A DNA stretch of 64,000 nucleotides from the NCBI GenBank assembly GCA_028023455.1, contig JAQFVV010000031.1:4652001-4716000 (forward strand), written 5' to 3'. The notes below the pieces were generated by a model. The model saw nothing but the letters and a program-made list of their open reading frames with translations. It had not been told where the DNA came from and did no database searches. The DNA comes from Epiperipatus broadwayi. Lineage: Eukaryota > Onychophora > Udeonychophora > Euonychophora > Peripatidae. Positions 12,731 through 24,375 of the stretch are shown here, piece after piece. How positions within the stretch are numbered: the first letter of the stretch is position 1; each line of letters starts with the position of its first letter. Both the position numbers and the translations under genes were made by a program.

Positions 12731-15700
12731 TGAAGAATAATGCTAATTCTATTATTTCTTTATGGTGAAGGGTAGGGGAGACCCAATATCTGCAATGAGC
12801 AGTTAAAAGCAAGATATTTTATATTTTTTATTTAAAATGTATGTGCATTTTTAAATATTTAAGTAATTAGTTTTTCTATAGATTAAAAATAACAAATTGT
12901 AATAACTGTATTTAGTATAGTAGTAAACTGAGTCAATAAACCTGATTTTTTGCAAAATGTCTACATATATAAATTTCCATCATCTTCTGGAAACACCTCT
13001 ATATTTCCAAAAATCAAAAGGCTTAATGTAAATCAAAAAATGTTAGTTACGAGTAGCTATGTTTTAATAGAATAACAAGTTTGGTGGTCAACTATTCTCA
13101 CAATGCGAGAATTTGCTTTCAGTTGAATGTAAATACAGACAATTTGGAGACTAGCATTTTCTAGTATATGCAAGTTTTATTTTGGTGTGTAATTATATTT
13201 TTTTATTTCTCTAGATACTATAGATAAAATATGAAGTATCAAAAAAGAGACAAAAAAGCAAAAGAAGACTTTAGATTTAATGAATAAGAGTCAAAAATTA
13301 TTTTTTTAGGATTTAGAATCAACTTTTGTCATCAGATGCTTCAGATTTGGAGTAATCTCTTATATAATTAACTAAATCTTCACATTCCTACTTTCAAAAT
13401 ATTATGATGATGTTGAAGTATCACAGTCTATCTCAACTGATACAAGTTCCATTGTTGATTTCAATTTACCTGTATATATTTTTTTATATCTCTACTGTAA
13501 ATACTAATATAAGCTACTCAAAAAGTCTGAAATTAAAATAAGTGCTATAAAAGAAAGTCTATTTGACAATAGTAATATGCTTCAGACTGCAAAAAAATAG
13601 ATAAAATAACTAGTATTGTGATGTGGTTTATTTAATAAAGATATGGCTTATTGCAATACTTATAATCATAATGATAGTAATCATCATAATGGGTATTTTG
13701 ATAAAATTTTATTGGAATTTTCAATAATGATCAACAAGAAAGATACTGTTCACTCTATTTTGTTTGTTTCCCTAATATTTTTCACATTTTTTTGAGAGAG
13801 AAGGATTTGGTAACTGTTGTAATGGATCAACATGATTCCCAAATTCTATGTTAATTCATAAACAAAATTTAAAGCAAGAGTTAGGAAAACAAATGGACTA
13901 AAAATGTGTCTACTATATCTTAAAGCATGGAGTAAATGTTATTTATATAAAATGGTAGGTTTTTTTGAAAAACATAAAAAAAAATTAGTTTATTAAAAAA
14001 TTCAGTTTTCTTAAGTTTGCTTCAATTTTAGCAAATCACATAGTGAAAAATTAAAATTCTGCAAAAAAATAGATCTTTATATATACATAATTTAAATACA
14101 AGTATATATATACAGCCACTTTCTAAAAACTCATTAAATGCATTGTTGGAAAAACACTGCTACTTTAGCTTATCAAATCACTAAGTATTAGATATGTCAT
14201 ATGTAAAGCTTAAGTTTTATATTTCAATAATGAAAAGATGGTCACCCCCTAGAGCACTCTTCAACCTTCTTAAACTAAAGTGTTGTATTACATACATGAC
14301 ATTTGTAAATAAAATTGTTCAAAACATAAGAGAGCAATTTTAAAACATTGCTGCTAAAATGTCTCTAGGTTATCAGGAAAATGCAACAAAAGATTTTAGA
14401 AGAAATTTAGTTTACTAAATGTATGATCTATATAACTTATTCATTGCATCTGATGACCAAAATGCTGATGATTGTTGACAAATGGTGTTTTTTTTAACCA
14501 TACATTTGTTCTAAGCATTCTTTTAGCTCCAATTAGTCAGTAGAAAATTTTTAGTACTAGAAATGAAAGTGTGTTAAGCTCCTCTCTGATGCCAGATATT
14601 AGTTATGTGATGTGATAACAATAGAAGTTTTGAAGTTTTTCTAAACATTTATAGGTTTTAGTAGATATAGCAGAAGTCCAGTCCAAGTGGGAAAAGAAAA
14701 ACAGGCCATAAGGCAAATAAGATGCAATAGCTAGATTATTTTAAATCTTGACCATGTAGGATGAAGTTTTTAAAAAAATTTCAAAATGCAAACAAGCTCT
14801 GCAAAATGAGAATAAAAACTTTAAATTGTGCAAATCTGTAGGAGTTATTAGATGAGCAAATATGCACTTCAAGATATGATATGTAATCATATAAGAAATT
14901 GCATATCATATAAGAACTAAGATACTTAATGATGAAGATTCTTGATAAAATCTCCAAGACCAATTAAACTAACATATACTGCCAATAATCTCAAAAATTT
15001 TGAGATATTTATTTGGAAAACATTAATTTTTACACAGATCTTTAATCAATTAAACTCGTATGTGACCATAAGGTTCAATGCAATAAAAATTATTAAAATC
15101 AGATCAATCATAAGAATACTGCTAATACGTGCAAACATTGCTTTAGAGGTTTGTAATATTAATGATTAAACATTATACAGTTACCCATTCAGTTTTACAA
15201 CTCACTTTATCAAGCAGGTTTGTTCAGATATAGAAATAGATTTGTTACACCAGACTTGTTTGAGGATTAGATTATAATTTTGTGTATAAGAAATGTAGAA
15301 GAAAACCTTTTAGAGTATTTTCAAAATTCAAAACATGAGATCACAATTTTAATAGAGTCAGTGCCTGGTGTGATTTTATTTTATAATCTGGTGGAGAAGG
15401 ATTAAAAATTGTTTCCAATATTTTTTTTCTTTTATTAAAAGTATAAAAATGATGAAAATTTTAATTTTTTCTGTTGCCATAATCTGCTGCTATTTAGGGA
15501 TTTTTTTTTTAAAAAAAAGATTTAATATTTGAATTGGCACAACAGATGATTTTGGAAAAAACTGAATTTTAAATAATTTAATTTTTTTCAGCATTTATCG
15601 AGTGTTGATTTATTAATAGATAAGCAAAGAAAAGATTGATGCATACCATTATTGGATTCTTCTCAGAACATAAGATGGTCTTAAACTAGGTCTAGGCAGC

Positions 15701-15774
15701 ATACACAGGTAGTGTACTAGATTTTGAATTATGTATTATATAAATATGAGGGCATTTTATAATTTCTTTTCAAG
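12730..15774. other. AT-rich intron-like stretch
   Basis: No supported exon, and no repeat beyond homopolymers such as the T-run next to an A-run at 15500-15520. If the p24 gene starts upstream, this is probably its intron. The first GOLD exon and signal peptide should lie somewhere before 15775, but I could not recognise them. Confidence 0.45.
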
Positions 15775-15892
15775 GTATTAAAATGGGTGAAAGAAAGTAC
15801 CATTACGATGTATGTCAGGGGACCTGAAAAGGATATCGTATATAGTTACACTGGTGAAAGGCATATATATAGCGCTTCGATTAATAAAACAG
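15775..15892 (+). CDS. p24/TMED family protein, GOLD-domain exon (partial gene)
   Basis: This 118-nt exon lies between a polypyrimidine-AG acceptor (ttctttt-caag) and an acag|gtatta donor. It encodes VLKWVKESTITMYVRGPEKD and then IVYSYTGERHIYSASINKT. The layout matches the middle of the GOLD domain of emp24/gp25L/p24 proteins, where a Gly-Gly-hydrophobic strand is followed by a x-V-x-G/P-x-x-x-x-I-Y segment and a final strand before the conserved Cys. p24 proteins are type I membrane cargo receptors that cycle between ER and Golgi in COPI/COPII vesicles. The exon ends after one base of a codon, and that base joins CT at 26046 to keep the frame. It is about 10 kb from the next exon. The N-terminal exon with the signal peptide and first GOLD Cys is not seen. 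Confidence 0.7.
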
Positions 15893-16163
15893 GTATTATA
15901 TAATGCTATTTTTATTGAGAACTAATAATATTTTTAAAAAAATAATAAATATTTTTATAAATTAGCAAACATTTAAAAATAAAAATATTCATATTTATTT
16001 TAAAATATTATTATATTTACATTTATTAAACGTAAAATAATCATGGGTCTATAATAGGTTCTGTTTATCTGTCTCTTTCTCTCCTCCCTCTCCTCTCTAC
16101 ATATATATAACAGCTACAGCAATGCTTTTTAAGCACTATTAATGTAAACAAGCTATCTCTCTA

Positions 16164-16242
16164 GCTGCCATAATTCAATCAACTTTTTATAATAGGACAA
16201 TAACTTTCTCTTAATGTTAAAAGTTGATTGAATTATAACAGC
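16164..16242. repeat. 24-bp inverted repeat (hairpin)
   Basis: Arms 16164-16187 (gctgccataattcaatcaac plus tttt) and 16219-16242 are reverse complements with two mismatches, separated by 31 bases. This could be a tiny foldback transposon or a cruciform-prone site in the p24 intron. No TA or longer target duplication is obvious. Confidence 0.6.
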
Positions 16243-16625
16243 AAAAGGGTATCACAATTATTTATATTAACAATGTTAGGAATATTTTCGCTCAGACTGT
16301 TACATGTAATTGGAACTGTAATTATTGTTAAATATATAATCAATCAAGTCTTAAGTTATAAAACACTTTTTAATAATTTGTTAGTAAATTAAGAGCTATC
16401 ATATAGTGTAAAAATTTCCCAGTCCAACTTTTTTTATGTATTTCATGAATACAATTTTTGCTTATCAAGTGTTTTAAATCTCTAAATCACATAATGAATA
16501 GAGATCGTTTCTGAAAAAGATGTTGGTCTGGAAATTTTTATAATGGATAATATTTCATTGTTTAATAATACGTTAGCAAAAAGAGTACTGTGGATCTAAA
16601 AGATTTGATAGGTTATAAATATACT

Positions 16626-16990
16626 TCATGTAATTAGTATGGAGAGATGTATGCATGTTAGGAGTAACAATAAAAGATCAAAAATGAAATTCATGGGTGG
16701 GAAGACAACAGATGTTACTGACATCATTGAAAGAATTAAGAGACTGAAATGGAGTTGGGCTGGACACATTGTTAGAAAAGATGATAATGGATTGACAGTG
16801 GAAATCTTAAACTGGATTCCAAGAGATTGTAAAAGACCAAGAACCACATGTCAAATGGATGGATAAAATAAGGAAGTGGGCTAGGATGATGTGGAGAAGA
16901 GATACTGGTAATCAAAGAAGATGAATTGAATTTGGAGAGACCTTCATCCTGCAATAATTTGATAATGGTTGAAAATGATGATATGTTATT
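16626..16990 (+). mobile_element. RTE-like LINE, 3' end fragment
   Basis: The frame encodes KRLKWSWAGHIVRKDDNGLT and then VEILNWIPRDCKRPR. After one in-frame TAA the same frame continues to ARMMWRR, and a one-base step then gives GNQRR(stop)IEFGETFI. This is the conserved C-terminal tail of a widespread class of animal endonuclease/reverse-transcriptase LINEs (RLKWAGHv.R..D.RW......WiPr..KR..GRP..RW, then W.......EAF). Only the extreme 3' end is present, as expected from 5' truncation during target-primed reverse transcription. The tail ends in TGATGATA-like repeats at about 16975. Family naming (RTE-like) is by motif memory only. Confidence 0.7.
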
Positions 16991-17369
16991 GTTTAAGCTT
17001 TCAATGGTTATATGCTTTCATTTATTAACAGTTTTGGAAATAAAGAGTGAAAATTATATATTAGTCTGATTTAAATATGATATAAGTCATTCTGAAATTA
17101 TTATTGAACATTTATTGATGTATTAATGCTATTAATAAACATATTGCAGAGGTATTGTTACTTTCGTTTAATTTTTATATGCACTAAACTAAGGATATTT
17201 GATATTTACATTTACAAACTGAAATTTCATTAAAGTTGTGTGGTTGTTTTAATAATAATTTTAAATTGATTTATACTATATTTAAAACAATCTAATATAA
17301 ATTTTTGCAGTTTGTTTTCAGTGGTTTCAATAAAGAATATTGATTTACTCTACTCTTTAATACTTAAAT

Positions 17370-17860
17370 AAGGTTATAACCTTAGTATATGTGCCTTGAC
17401 TGCTTAATTTATTACAAGAGAGACCTCTACAAAGGCACATATACTAATATTATAGCCTTAGTATTAAATGCTGATATTGCACTTAATAAGAATTAATATT
17501 TACAACTTTAAATTGATTCAAAATATTTCTAAATTTAAGATCTGACTATTAACTCACTGTAAATCGAATGATTTCGCAATCGATAATGTTTAACAGAAAT
17601 AGTGGACTTAATCAGTGAAAAATTTATTAGCTTCATGCTCGCAATGCTCCCAAATCAAAATGCTTTAGATTTGCCTATATAAATAGAAAAATAGGTTGAA
17701 GATAAGAGTGGGTCATCTTATCTTTATAAAGTTGAATCTTGCGTTTAGATTTGTAGACATCTTTCTTGTAATAAGTTAAGCACTCAAAGCACATGTGCTA
17801 AGGTTCTAGCCTATTTAATTATTATGTGCTGACATTGTGCTTAATAAGAATTAATATCTA
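17370..17860. repeat. Diverged duplicated repeat with internal inverted arms
   Basis: The block 17432-17504 (aaggcacatatact ... cttaataagaattaatattt) reappears diverged at 17786-17860 (aaagcacatgtgct ... cttaataagaattaatatct). The first copy is also preceded by an imperfect inverted arm: 17370-17397 is nearly the reverse complement of 17432-17460. The arrangement fits a small MITE-like repeat duplicated in the intron. No protein is coded. Confidence 0.5.
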
Positions 17861-18299
17861 CTCTTTAATGTGTATTAATGTATGTGTGTTATTTATACAT
17901 AGCTTTCAAGGGATTATTACTTTTATTTAAATTTCATATATAATTAAGCTACTATTTGCATATATAAATTAATATTTTATTAATGTTATGATGTTATTAA
18001 AAATAAGATGCTGTCTTTAGCCTCTTAAATGTTAGGTGATAATTTTAGAATGATTTATGTCATATTTAAATTAGACAAATACATAATTTCCATTTTTTAT
18101 ATTCAGCAATGGCAGTAGCCAAAAGTATATAATTATTGAAAACTTAAAGAATAAATGATCTACTCCTTTTTTTTATTGTTTATTGACTTATGACTGTTAC
18201 TTATATATAGTTTGTGAAATAGAAGTAAAGTTTTTTACCATCTCTATACTATTTACTATAAACTTTAAGTAATAATACATGCAATATGATAGTGCTCAT

Positions 18300-18365
18300 T
18301 AAATTTCTATCCTATACTGCTCTATCCAATATCTCCAGACTAAGCTCATTATTTCCATTTAAATT
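18300..18365. repeat. Half-copy of a foldback repeat family
   Basis: The string tatccaatatctccagacta within this segment recurs with small changes at 30.33 kb and in both arms of the inverted repeat at 33.26-33.47 kb. It is therefore a dispersed family member that retains one arm only. Confidence 0.5.
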
Positions 18366-18549
18366 TCATATAGCTAAATCCCTTAGTATACATCTATTTC
18401 ACATAACAAGTTTATTTTCATTAGATAAACTGGAAATCTGAAACACCTCAACATCCAACAAAAGTGTTATCTCTAGATTTATAACAATCTTTAGAGGTTT
18501 GATTAATTATATATGAGTGTGTGTAAATAATTGAATAACCCATACTTTT

Positions 18550-21065
18550 TTTCAGGCTATGAACAAATAAAATTATGTTGACCAAGATTTGTTATTCAAC
18601 ATAATGGAAAATAACAATTACAGATAATTCAGGTTTATCTCCCAACAAATGAAAAAGTAAAGGATTTTTATATGGATGTACAAAAGGTTTTTGATCAGAC
18701 CAAACATTTTAAAATTATCATGGAAGACTTTAATGCTATAATTGGTAAATGACTGGGAGATGAAAATGCTCTGGGTAAATTTGGTTATGGTGATAGAAAT
18801 TTCAGATAAAACAGATTTGTAAAGTTTGCAGAAAAAGAAAAACTATATTATGAATTCTTGAGGAATGTTAAATGGAAGTAGATAGTTGAAGGTACAGCAA
18901 AATTGGATTATGGTTTGACTAACAAAGATGTATTTTAGAATTATAATGTTCATAATAAATGTAACACAGGAAGAGATCATTGATTAGTAAGATATAAGAT
19001 GTGTATTAATGTAAAACTAAAAAGAGATAAATTATTAAAAAAAATAATATTCATAGATAATATTCTTAACCTTTAGAAACATTCCAATGAATTTAAATTA
19101 GAACTTGCAAATCATTTTAAAATAGTAGAATATTTTGAAATTGGTTCAGATTTAAAATGAAATCAACTGAACAAAGATAACTGGTACAAAACAAGCGACA
19201 ACTGACCAGTAAAATTTCTACTGAGACAAGATAATGTATAATAAAAAGAAGGAATATGAAAAAATATTAAAATGATGCATTAAGAAGGATTGAATATCTA
19301 GAATTTTGTAAAATAATAGAAAAAAGAATTAATAATGATAAAAGGAAATATAATTATAAATTAGCAACAAAAGTTATGGATAAAAATCTCAAAAATGTAA
19401 AACATCATTTTGATATTGATATGAAACTCATTTCTACAGTAAGAAAAAAAGATGGTGTTATTACTAAAAAGAAAAAAAATCATGAAATGTATGTAAAAGT
19501 TCTATAAAGAATTATATAACAAGAAAAAGTATTTACTACAATTACTACATCTTCTGATTTATCCAGCATTTTAAATTAGTAAGTGAGACATCCAATTAAA
19601 TCTATGAAGAAGGAAAAGCTCCAAGTAATGATGATATTATAATCAATGTCTTAAAAGAAGCAGATGTAAAATTAGAAAAAATATTGACAAAGTTATATAC
19701 CAAACATTTAAATGATAAAGATGCACTATCTGATTGAAAGAATGTAATACTAATATTGATATTTAAAAAAAGTTGATATATAAAAAATTAGAAATTATAG
19801 TTCTACCAATCTTTTATCAGTTCTATACAAAATTTTTACCAAGATAATTACAACTCGTTTGCAGTGAAATTTGGATTTTAACTACCAAAAAAGCAAGCTG
19901 GATTTAAAAGTAGTCTTAGCATAGTGGATTACATTCAAGTATTGAGCGAAGTTATAAAAAAGACCAATGAATATGAGTTATCATTATGCTTTGGATTTGT
20001 AGATTATGAAAAGGCATTTGATTCTATAAGTATTTCTTCAATGATTAAACAATTGAATCATTATGATATAGACCCAGAATATTGCTATGTTTTTTAAGAA
20101 TATTTATCAGAATGCAACAATTATGATTAGATTACATAGTGTTGCTAAAAAAATTAACATTGAGAAGGGTTTCTGACTGAATGATTCCATATCTCAAAAA
20201 ATTTTACAGCAGTTTTACAAAAAGTATGTTGTGAGTTTAAAAGGCAACTTAAGGGAATAAAAACAAGTAGAGATTATTCAAGTCATCTAGATTTTACAGA
20301 TAAATGCAATTGTTTTTGCAAATAATGCTTCAAAGCTTCAGGAAATGTTGCAAGAGTTATCAGATAAAAGTAAGAAAGTAGGACTAAAGGTAAATGATAA
20401 AAAGACTAAGGTAATGTTACAATGAATTTTTTTAAAAGAAGACAAATAAAAATTGATAATGATGGATTAGAAGCAGTTAACAATTATAAATATCTTGGTC
20501 AGGTTACTAATATAGATAGAACATTATGGAATACTCTAGTTGAAATAACTTAATATTTAAAAAAAATATGTGTTTGAAAATGAAAGGTTTTTAGTAGATG
20601 TGTTTTACCAGTTCTTGCTTATGAATCTAAGACTTGAATGCTTAACAGAAAAGCTCAGACCACTTACTGAAGTGTGAAAAGATGAAAAAGGAATAACAAG
20701 AAGTGATTGAAAGTGAAATATTTGGGTAAGAGAACAAACAGCTATCATTCACATCATTGAAAAAAAAATTAAGAGATTGAAGTGGGCTGAAAATATTTCT
20801 AGAGCTGATAATAGATTTAAAAAAAAATTAAGAGATTGAATGGGTGGGAAATATTTCTAAAGATGATAATAGATTGATTAATGAAGTTTTAAATTATATC
20901 CCAAGAGATTGTAAAAAGACCTAGAAATGGAACTCATATGAGATAGATTGATGAAATAAATAATTTTGGTGTAATGTGGAAAAGAGAGACTAGAGACCAG
21001 AGAAATTGGATTGAACAAGGTGAAACCTTCATCCTACAATAAATTGTTAGTAGCTGAAAATTATG
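18550..21065 (+). mobile_element. RTE-like LINE, endonuclease-RT relic
   Basis: This is a degenerate non-LTR retrotransposon reading left to right. Endonuclease remnants read IQVYLPTNEK and MEDFNAIIGK (18620-18750; the family has GDFNA), then FGYGDRNF. Reverse-transcriptase remnants read QAGFKSSLSIVDYIQVLSE (about 19895-19955), then FVDYEKAFDS at 19996-20025. The YADD box region has decayed to INAIVFANNASKLQEMLQEL (about 20300-20360). The tail reads NYIPRDCKK and then WIEQGETFILQ near 21030. Numerous stops and frameshifts make it non-functional, and the catalytic Asp pair is lost. It sits inside the p24 intron in the same orientation as the gene. The same family gives the fragments at 16.6, 40.4-42.9 and 50.7 kb. 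Confidence 0.8.
20020..20030 (+). other. Boundary of best-preserved RT block in the LINE
   Basis: The most intact coding block of this LINE ends here, just after the A-F-D-S residues that follow the first catalytic Asp of RT domain A (V-D-Y-E-K-A-F-D). Downstream the frame breaks within 80 bases, at a TTTTAAGAA. Confidence 0.4.
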
Positions 21066-21074
21066 TATATATAT

Positions 21075-21512
21075 AACAATTAGAAACCAGTCAACACTTA
21101 GACAATCCCAATATAGATAACAATCAAGAATTTCAAACTGTTGTCGAGGTAACACCCTTTTAGCAATAGAGATGGAATCCCACCTCTATTAATGGTCCCA
21201 TATATTTATATAGACACTAAATATTGCAACTTGACCACAAAGATTGAAATTATTGATAGAAGGAAGTTTAAATAAACTTACAGGTAAATATAATCTGTTC
21301 TGAATGCAAACTAAAAAATAGTCATTTATAACATTACAAATTGCAATTATAATTTTCAAATTGCACCTAAAATATTATATATGCTCAAGACTAAATGGGT
21401 TTATAAGTAACCATTAGAAAACAGTCAACAGTTAGACAATTCCAATATAGATAACAATCAAGAATTTCAAATTGTTGTCAAGGCAACCTACTTTTAGTAA
21501 TAGAGGTGGAAT
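21075..21512. repeat. Composite repeat with ~105-bp direct repeats
   Basis: Segment 21075-21178 (ttagaaaccagtcaacactt ...) recurs at 21407-21512 with few changes, including the shared string agataacaatcaagaatttc. The module between them (about 21290-21400: ttgcaattataattttcaaa ... ctaaatgggttta) also occurs at 41655-41745 and, inverted, at 51560-51690. This looks like an interspersed repeat with terminal direct repeats placed right after a LINE 3' end. It encodes nothing. Confidence 0.6.
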
Positions 21513-22122
21513 ATATATATATATATGTGTGTGTGCATGCAGCTTTGTAACAAGTATTAATTCAGAGCTGAATAATAATCTCTTCAAGTTGGATTGAAAT
21601 AATTCTGTTAAGTATCTTTTCTCTACATCATTAAAAAAAAACTATATTTCAATTCACATTTCATTTTTTAACATCTAATACTTTAAAATCCGCTAGTTGA
21701 CTATCAATTGGCATCCCTTCTAGAAGAGCTATTTAGTTTTTTAATAATATCAATGATACCAATTTGCTCTTTCCTTTATGTATTTTATTTTCAATTCCAT
21801 TTTATTAATATTAACATACATGTCTTTACATAGAACTTTATGATTTCAATTTCTATAGTAAATACTTGAGTCTCAGATTGGTAGGATTTTATGTGCAAAG
21901 GACTCTTAGTTTAATTACATCATTAATTTCATCTATATTAATTATGTGACCAATGCATTTATAATTTATTTAACTCATTACAATTAATCTTCTTTTTTTC
22001 TTTTCTTTACACTTTACATTTGTGTTTTTTATTATTTAGAGTTTTCATTAGCAGTCACTTATAAATGAATATGGCCATTCTAACTCTAAAGAAAAAAAAT
22101 ATAAAGTCTAAGAATAGAAAGA

Positions 22123-22700
22123 TTGCAAGGGTTTTCACTGATACTGGAAGAAAGTAAATTAAGGGCATATTACAGCAAAATGTCACATTCTGTGGTCTAC
22201 CTAAAATTCATAAATATCATGTTGCATTATGATTTATGTTTAGTTCTAAAAATTCATTGTATCAAAATTTGTTATGATTTCGTCTTAGTTCTATGGAAAT
22301 CTAAGCATTTTTAAGGATTAATCAAGAGTAAGAAAATAGAATGAATTGATAAGCTTTGACATGGAAAGTTCATTCACAAATACTCTCCATGATGGAATAT
22401 TATCCAGTGTAAAGAAAATATTAAATGAGGGTAGTGGCTTACAAATTAGAATAACTTTTTTATTGGTAAGTTATTGGAATAACATAACTTATAACAATGA
22501 CATATTTTCAGCACCACAAGGTTGGCTATAATTTCACTGCTATCATTCTTCATTAGTAACACTGATATGAAAAAACTTGAACCAAAGCTGTATTCTGTCT
22601 CCAAATAATGTTTGGCTTCACTATGCTGATAATACTTTTGTTACATAGCCACATGATGAAAACTAGAACAAACATTCTTCACATACATCAATAACATATC
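22123..22700 (+). mobile_element. Penelope-like retroelement RT relic
   Basis: The frame carries FCGLPKIHK at 22188-22214, the diagnostic GLPKIHK motif of Penelope-like element reverse transcriptases. It is followed by ISFDMESSFTNTLHDGILSS (family: S-F-D-V-x-S-L-F-T-N-I-P), then YNNDIFSAPQG (family Q-x-x-G-x-x-M-G) and a degenerate LHYADNTFVT near 22625-22650 for the YVDDT box. The last is ADN rather than VDD, and an in-frame stop follows, so the enzyme is dead. The N-terminal part and the GIY-YIG endonuclease are absent. Penelope elements are telomere/TERT-related retroelements common in invertebrates. It lies in the p24 intron, in sense orientation. Confidence 0.75.
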
Positions 22701-22739
22701 CTTTTCAATTTAATTCATAATAGAATTAGTTTGTCTGTA

Positions 22740-23060
22740 AGCTTACTTCCTTTCTTCTAAATTTTTATTCATTTTATTTATTACTGCTAGCATTTTATCA
22801 TTTTCTTTTTTTTATTTGTTCTCTTATTTGTTGATTATCTTCTCTCCTTTGTAAATTATATTCTCTCCTTTGATAATCTCTTCTTTTATCTTTTTATTTG
22901 CTCTCTTATTTGTTGATCTCTTCTTTCAATTATCTTCTTTTATTTTTTTTCTTTCATTTATTGATCTTTCATTTGTTGATTATTTTCTCTCCTTTGTTGA
23001 TCTCTTTTTTCATTATCTCCTTTTATTTGTTTATTATTTTGATTTATCACTTCTAACAAT
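22740..23060. repeat. T/C-rich low-complexity tract
   Basis: Imperfect repetition of ttatttgttgatctcttctttc-like units over ~300 bases. Read on the minus strand it would give an Asn/Lys/Glu/Gln-rich coiled tail continuing the frame at 22958-23269. Confidence 0.55.
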
Positions 23061-23269
23061 ATTTCCAATGTAACCGTGGCTGCTATGAGCTTCTGCTCCT
23101 CAGGCACTTGCACACCCAAGCTCTTATCTTTTGCCATTACCTCAGCTTCCATTGTTTGTCTTTCTGCTGTCTCTAGTGATTCCATAACTATTTGTTGTTC
23201 ACTCATTTTTTTTTTAACCGAGTTAACATTAATTTTCTTTTCCTTGCTTATGCTGAACAAAATATTCAA
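22958..23269 (-). pseudogene. Gag-like coiled-coil frame, possible LTR-element relic
   Basis: A 103-codon open frame encodes MSEQQIVMESLETAERQTME (internal Met at about residue 22), then a charged Gln/Asn/Arg-rich helix. This is the style of N-terminal Gag segments of LTR retrotransposons, but there is no zinc knuckle or capsid motif to prove it. Upstream on the same strand, 23387-23376 reads TGGCATCAAACA, which resembles a tRNA primer-binding site. TGTGAG at 23391 (+ strand) could be the inner LTR end. No second LTR or pol is visible. It could equally be an expanded low-complexity frame. Confidence 0.25.
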
Positions 23270-23821
23270 ATTTTCAATGTTGTTGCTGCTAATTCACATA
23301 GAGACAGTGTCAGTCACTAATAATAGAATCATTTGCTCGATACAGATACCATCATCCATCTATCGTAGATCAGAATGTTTGATGCCACGTTGTGAGCAAT
23401 TTATATAATGGAAGAGAGAAAAAAGAATGAAGTTTATAATAAAATAATTTATTAATGAAAAAAATAATTAAATTAATGAGTAATGAAATGAAGCATTATA
23501 TTCTTCCTTGAAATTTCCTTGCATAAGTACTGTTCTTTTGAAAGACCATAAATAAAAAAAAGTTCAGCTATTTTCTTTTGTTTAAAATTCTTAAGTAATG
23601 ATATTTAAAACATAGAAATAACTTAGCTTTTATTATTTTGTAGCTTTTCACAAATAATTTCAAAAAGTTTATTCTTTAAATATCAAACAGATTATTACAC
23701 ATTTTTATTACACTAATAATTCAAATGTCAAGTAACATTTCTGTCATTCATTAAGGAATAAATTATATTATTTCAAAGAAGTTCAAAAATAATTTTTCTA
23801 TTCTCTAATAATACTTTAAAG

Positions 23822-24367
23822 CAATGGTCTTCAACCTTTTCACACCTGCAGACCAGTAAAAATAAAGATAAGGTTTTGTGGACCGGCAAAAATAAGGATA
23901 AGGTTTCGCAGACCGGAAGAAGTCTATAGATAAATTTTCTTAAAGATGTAAACTGCTTAGCCTTAGATGAGTATAATTGTTATAACTGATCAAAACAACA
24001 ATGTTAAATATACAAGATGAAGTTATATATATATGGAGTTTGTATAATAAAAAACTTTTTTAATTTTGAATTTTTTTAGAAATGTAATAAAAAATTTAAT
24101 TCTATCTTCTCCCTCTCATAAACATCTGTGATAACTAGAAAAGCAAATTAATTTATGTATGATTGATTAGATTTCATTTTCGTTCTGTTTCTTTTTTTTT
24201 AATTGGGTAAAAATGAGATAAAAAAATAAATAAAAATTGTTTACATTAATTAAAAGTTTAAACTCTTATTATTTTGTTATTACAAACTTTCCTGCCAGTC
24301 TACTGTGGGCAGTAAAAAACTTCTGTGGCCCAGCTCCGGTCCACAGACCAAGGGTTGAAGACCACTA
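23822..24367. mobile_element. Complete hAT-type MITE with 8-bp target duplication
   Basis: The terminal inverted repeats begin caatggtcttcaacctttt at 23822 and, read from the other end, tagtggtcttcaacccttgg at 24367. The element is flanked on both sides by the identical octamer CTTTAAAG (23814-23821 and 24368-24375). An 8-bp target duplication and CA(G/A)TGG-TCTTCAACC ends are hallmarks of hAT transposons. The 546-bp interior has no transposase and contains a short internal duplication near the left end (agataaggtttt ... ggataaggtttc). It is a non-autonomous element needing a hAT transposase in trans. Clear ends suggest modest age. It lies in the p24 intron. Confidence 0.88.
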
Positions 24368-24375
24368 CTTTAAAG

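Noticed and set aside
23076-23408. Plus-strand 110-codon frame
   Set aside because: Antisense of the coiled-coil gag-like frame, with no motif of its own.
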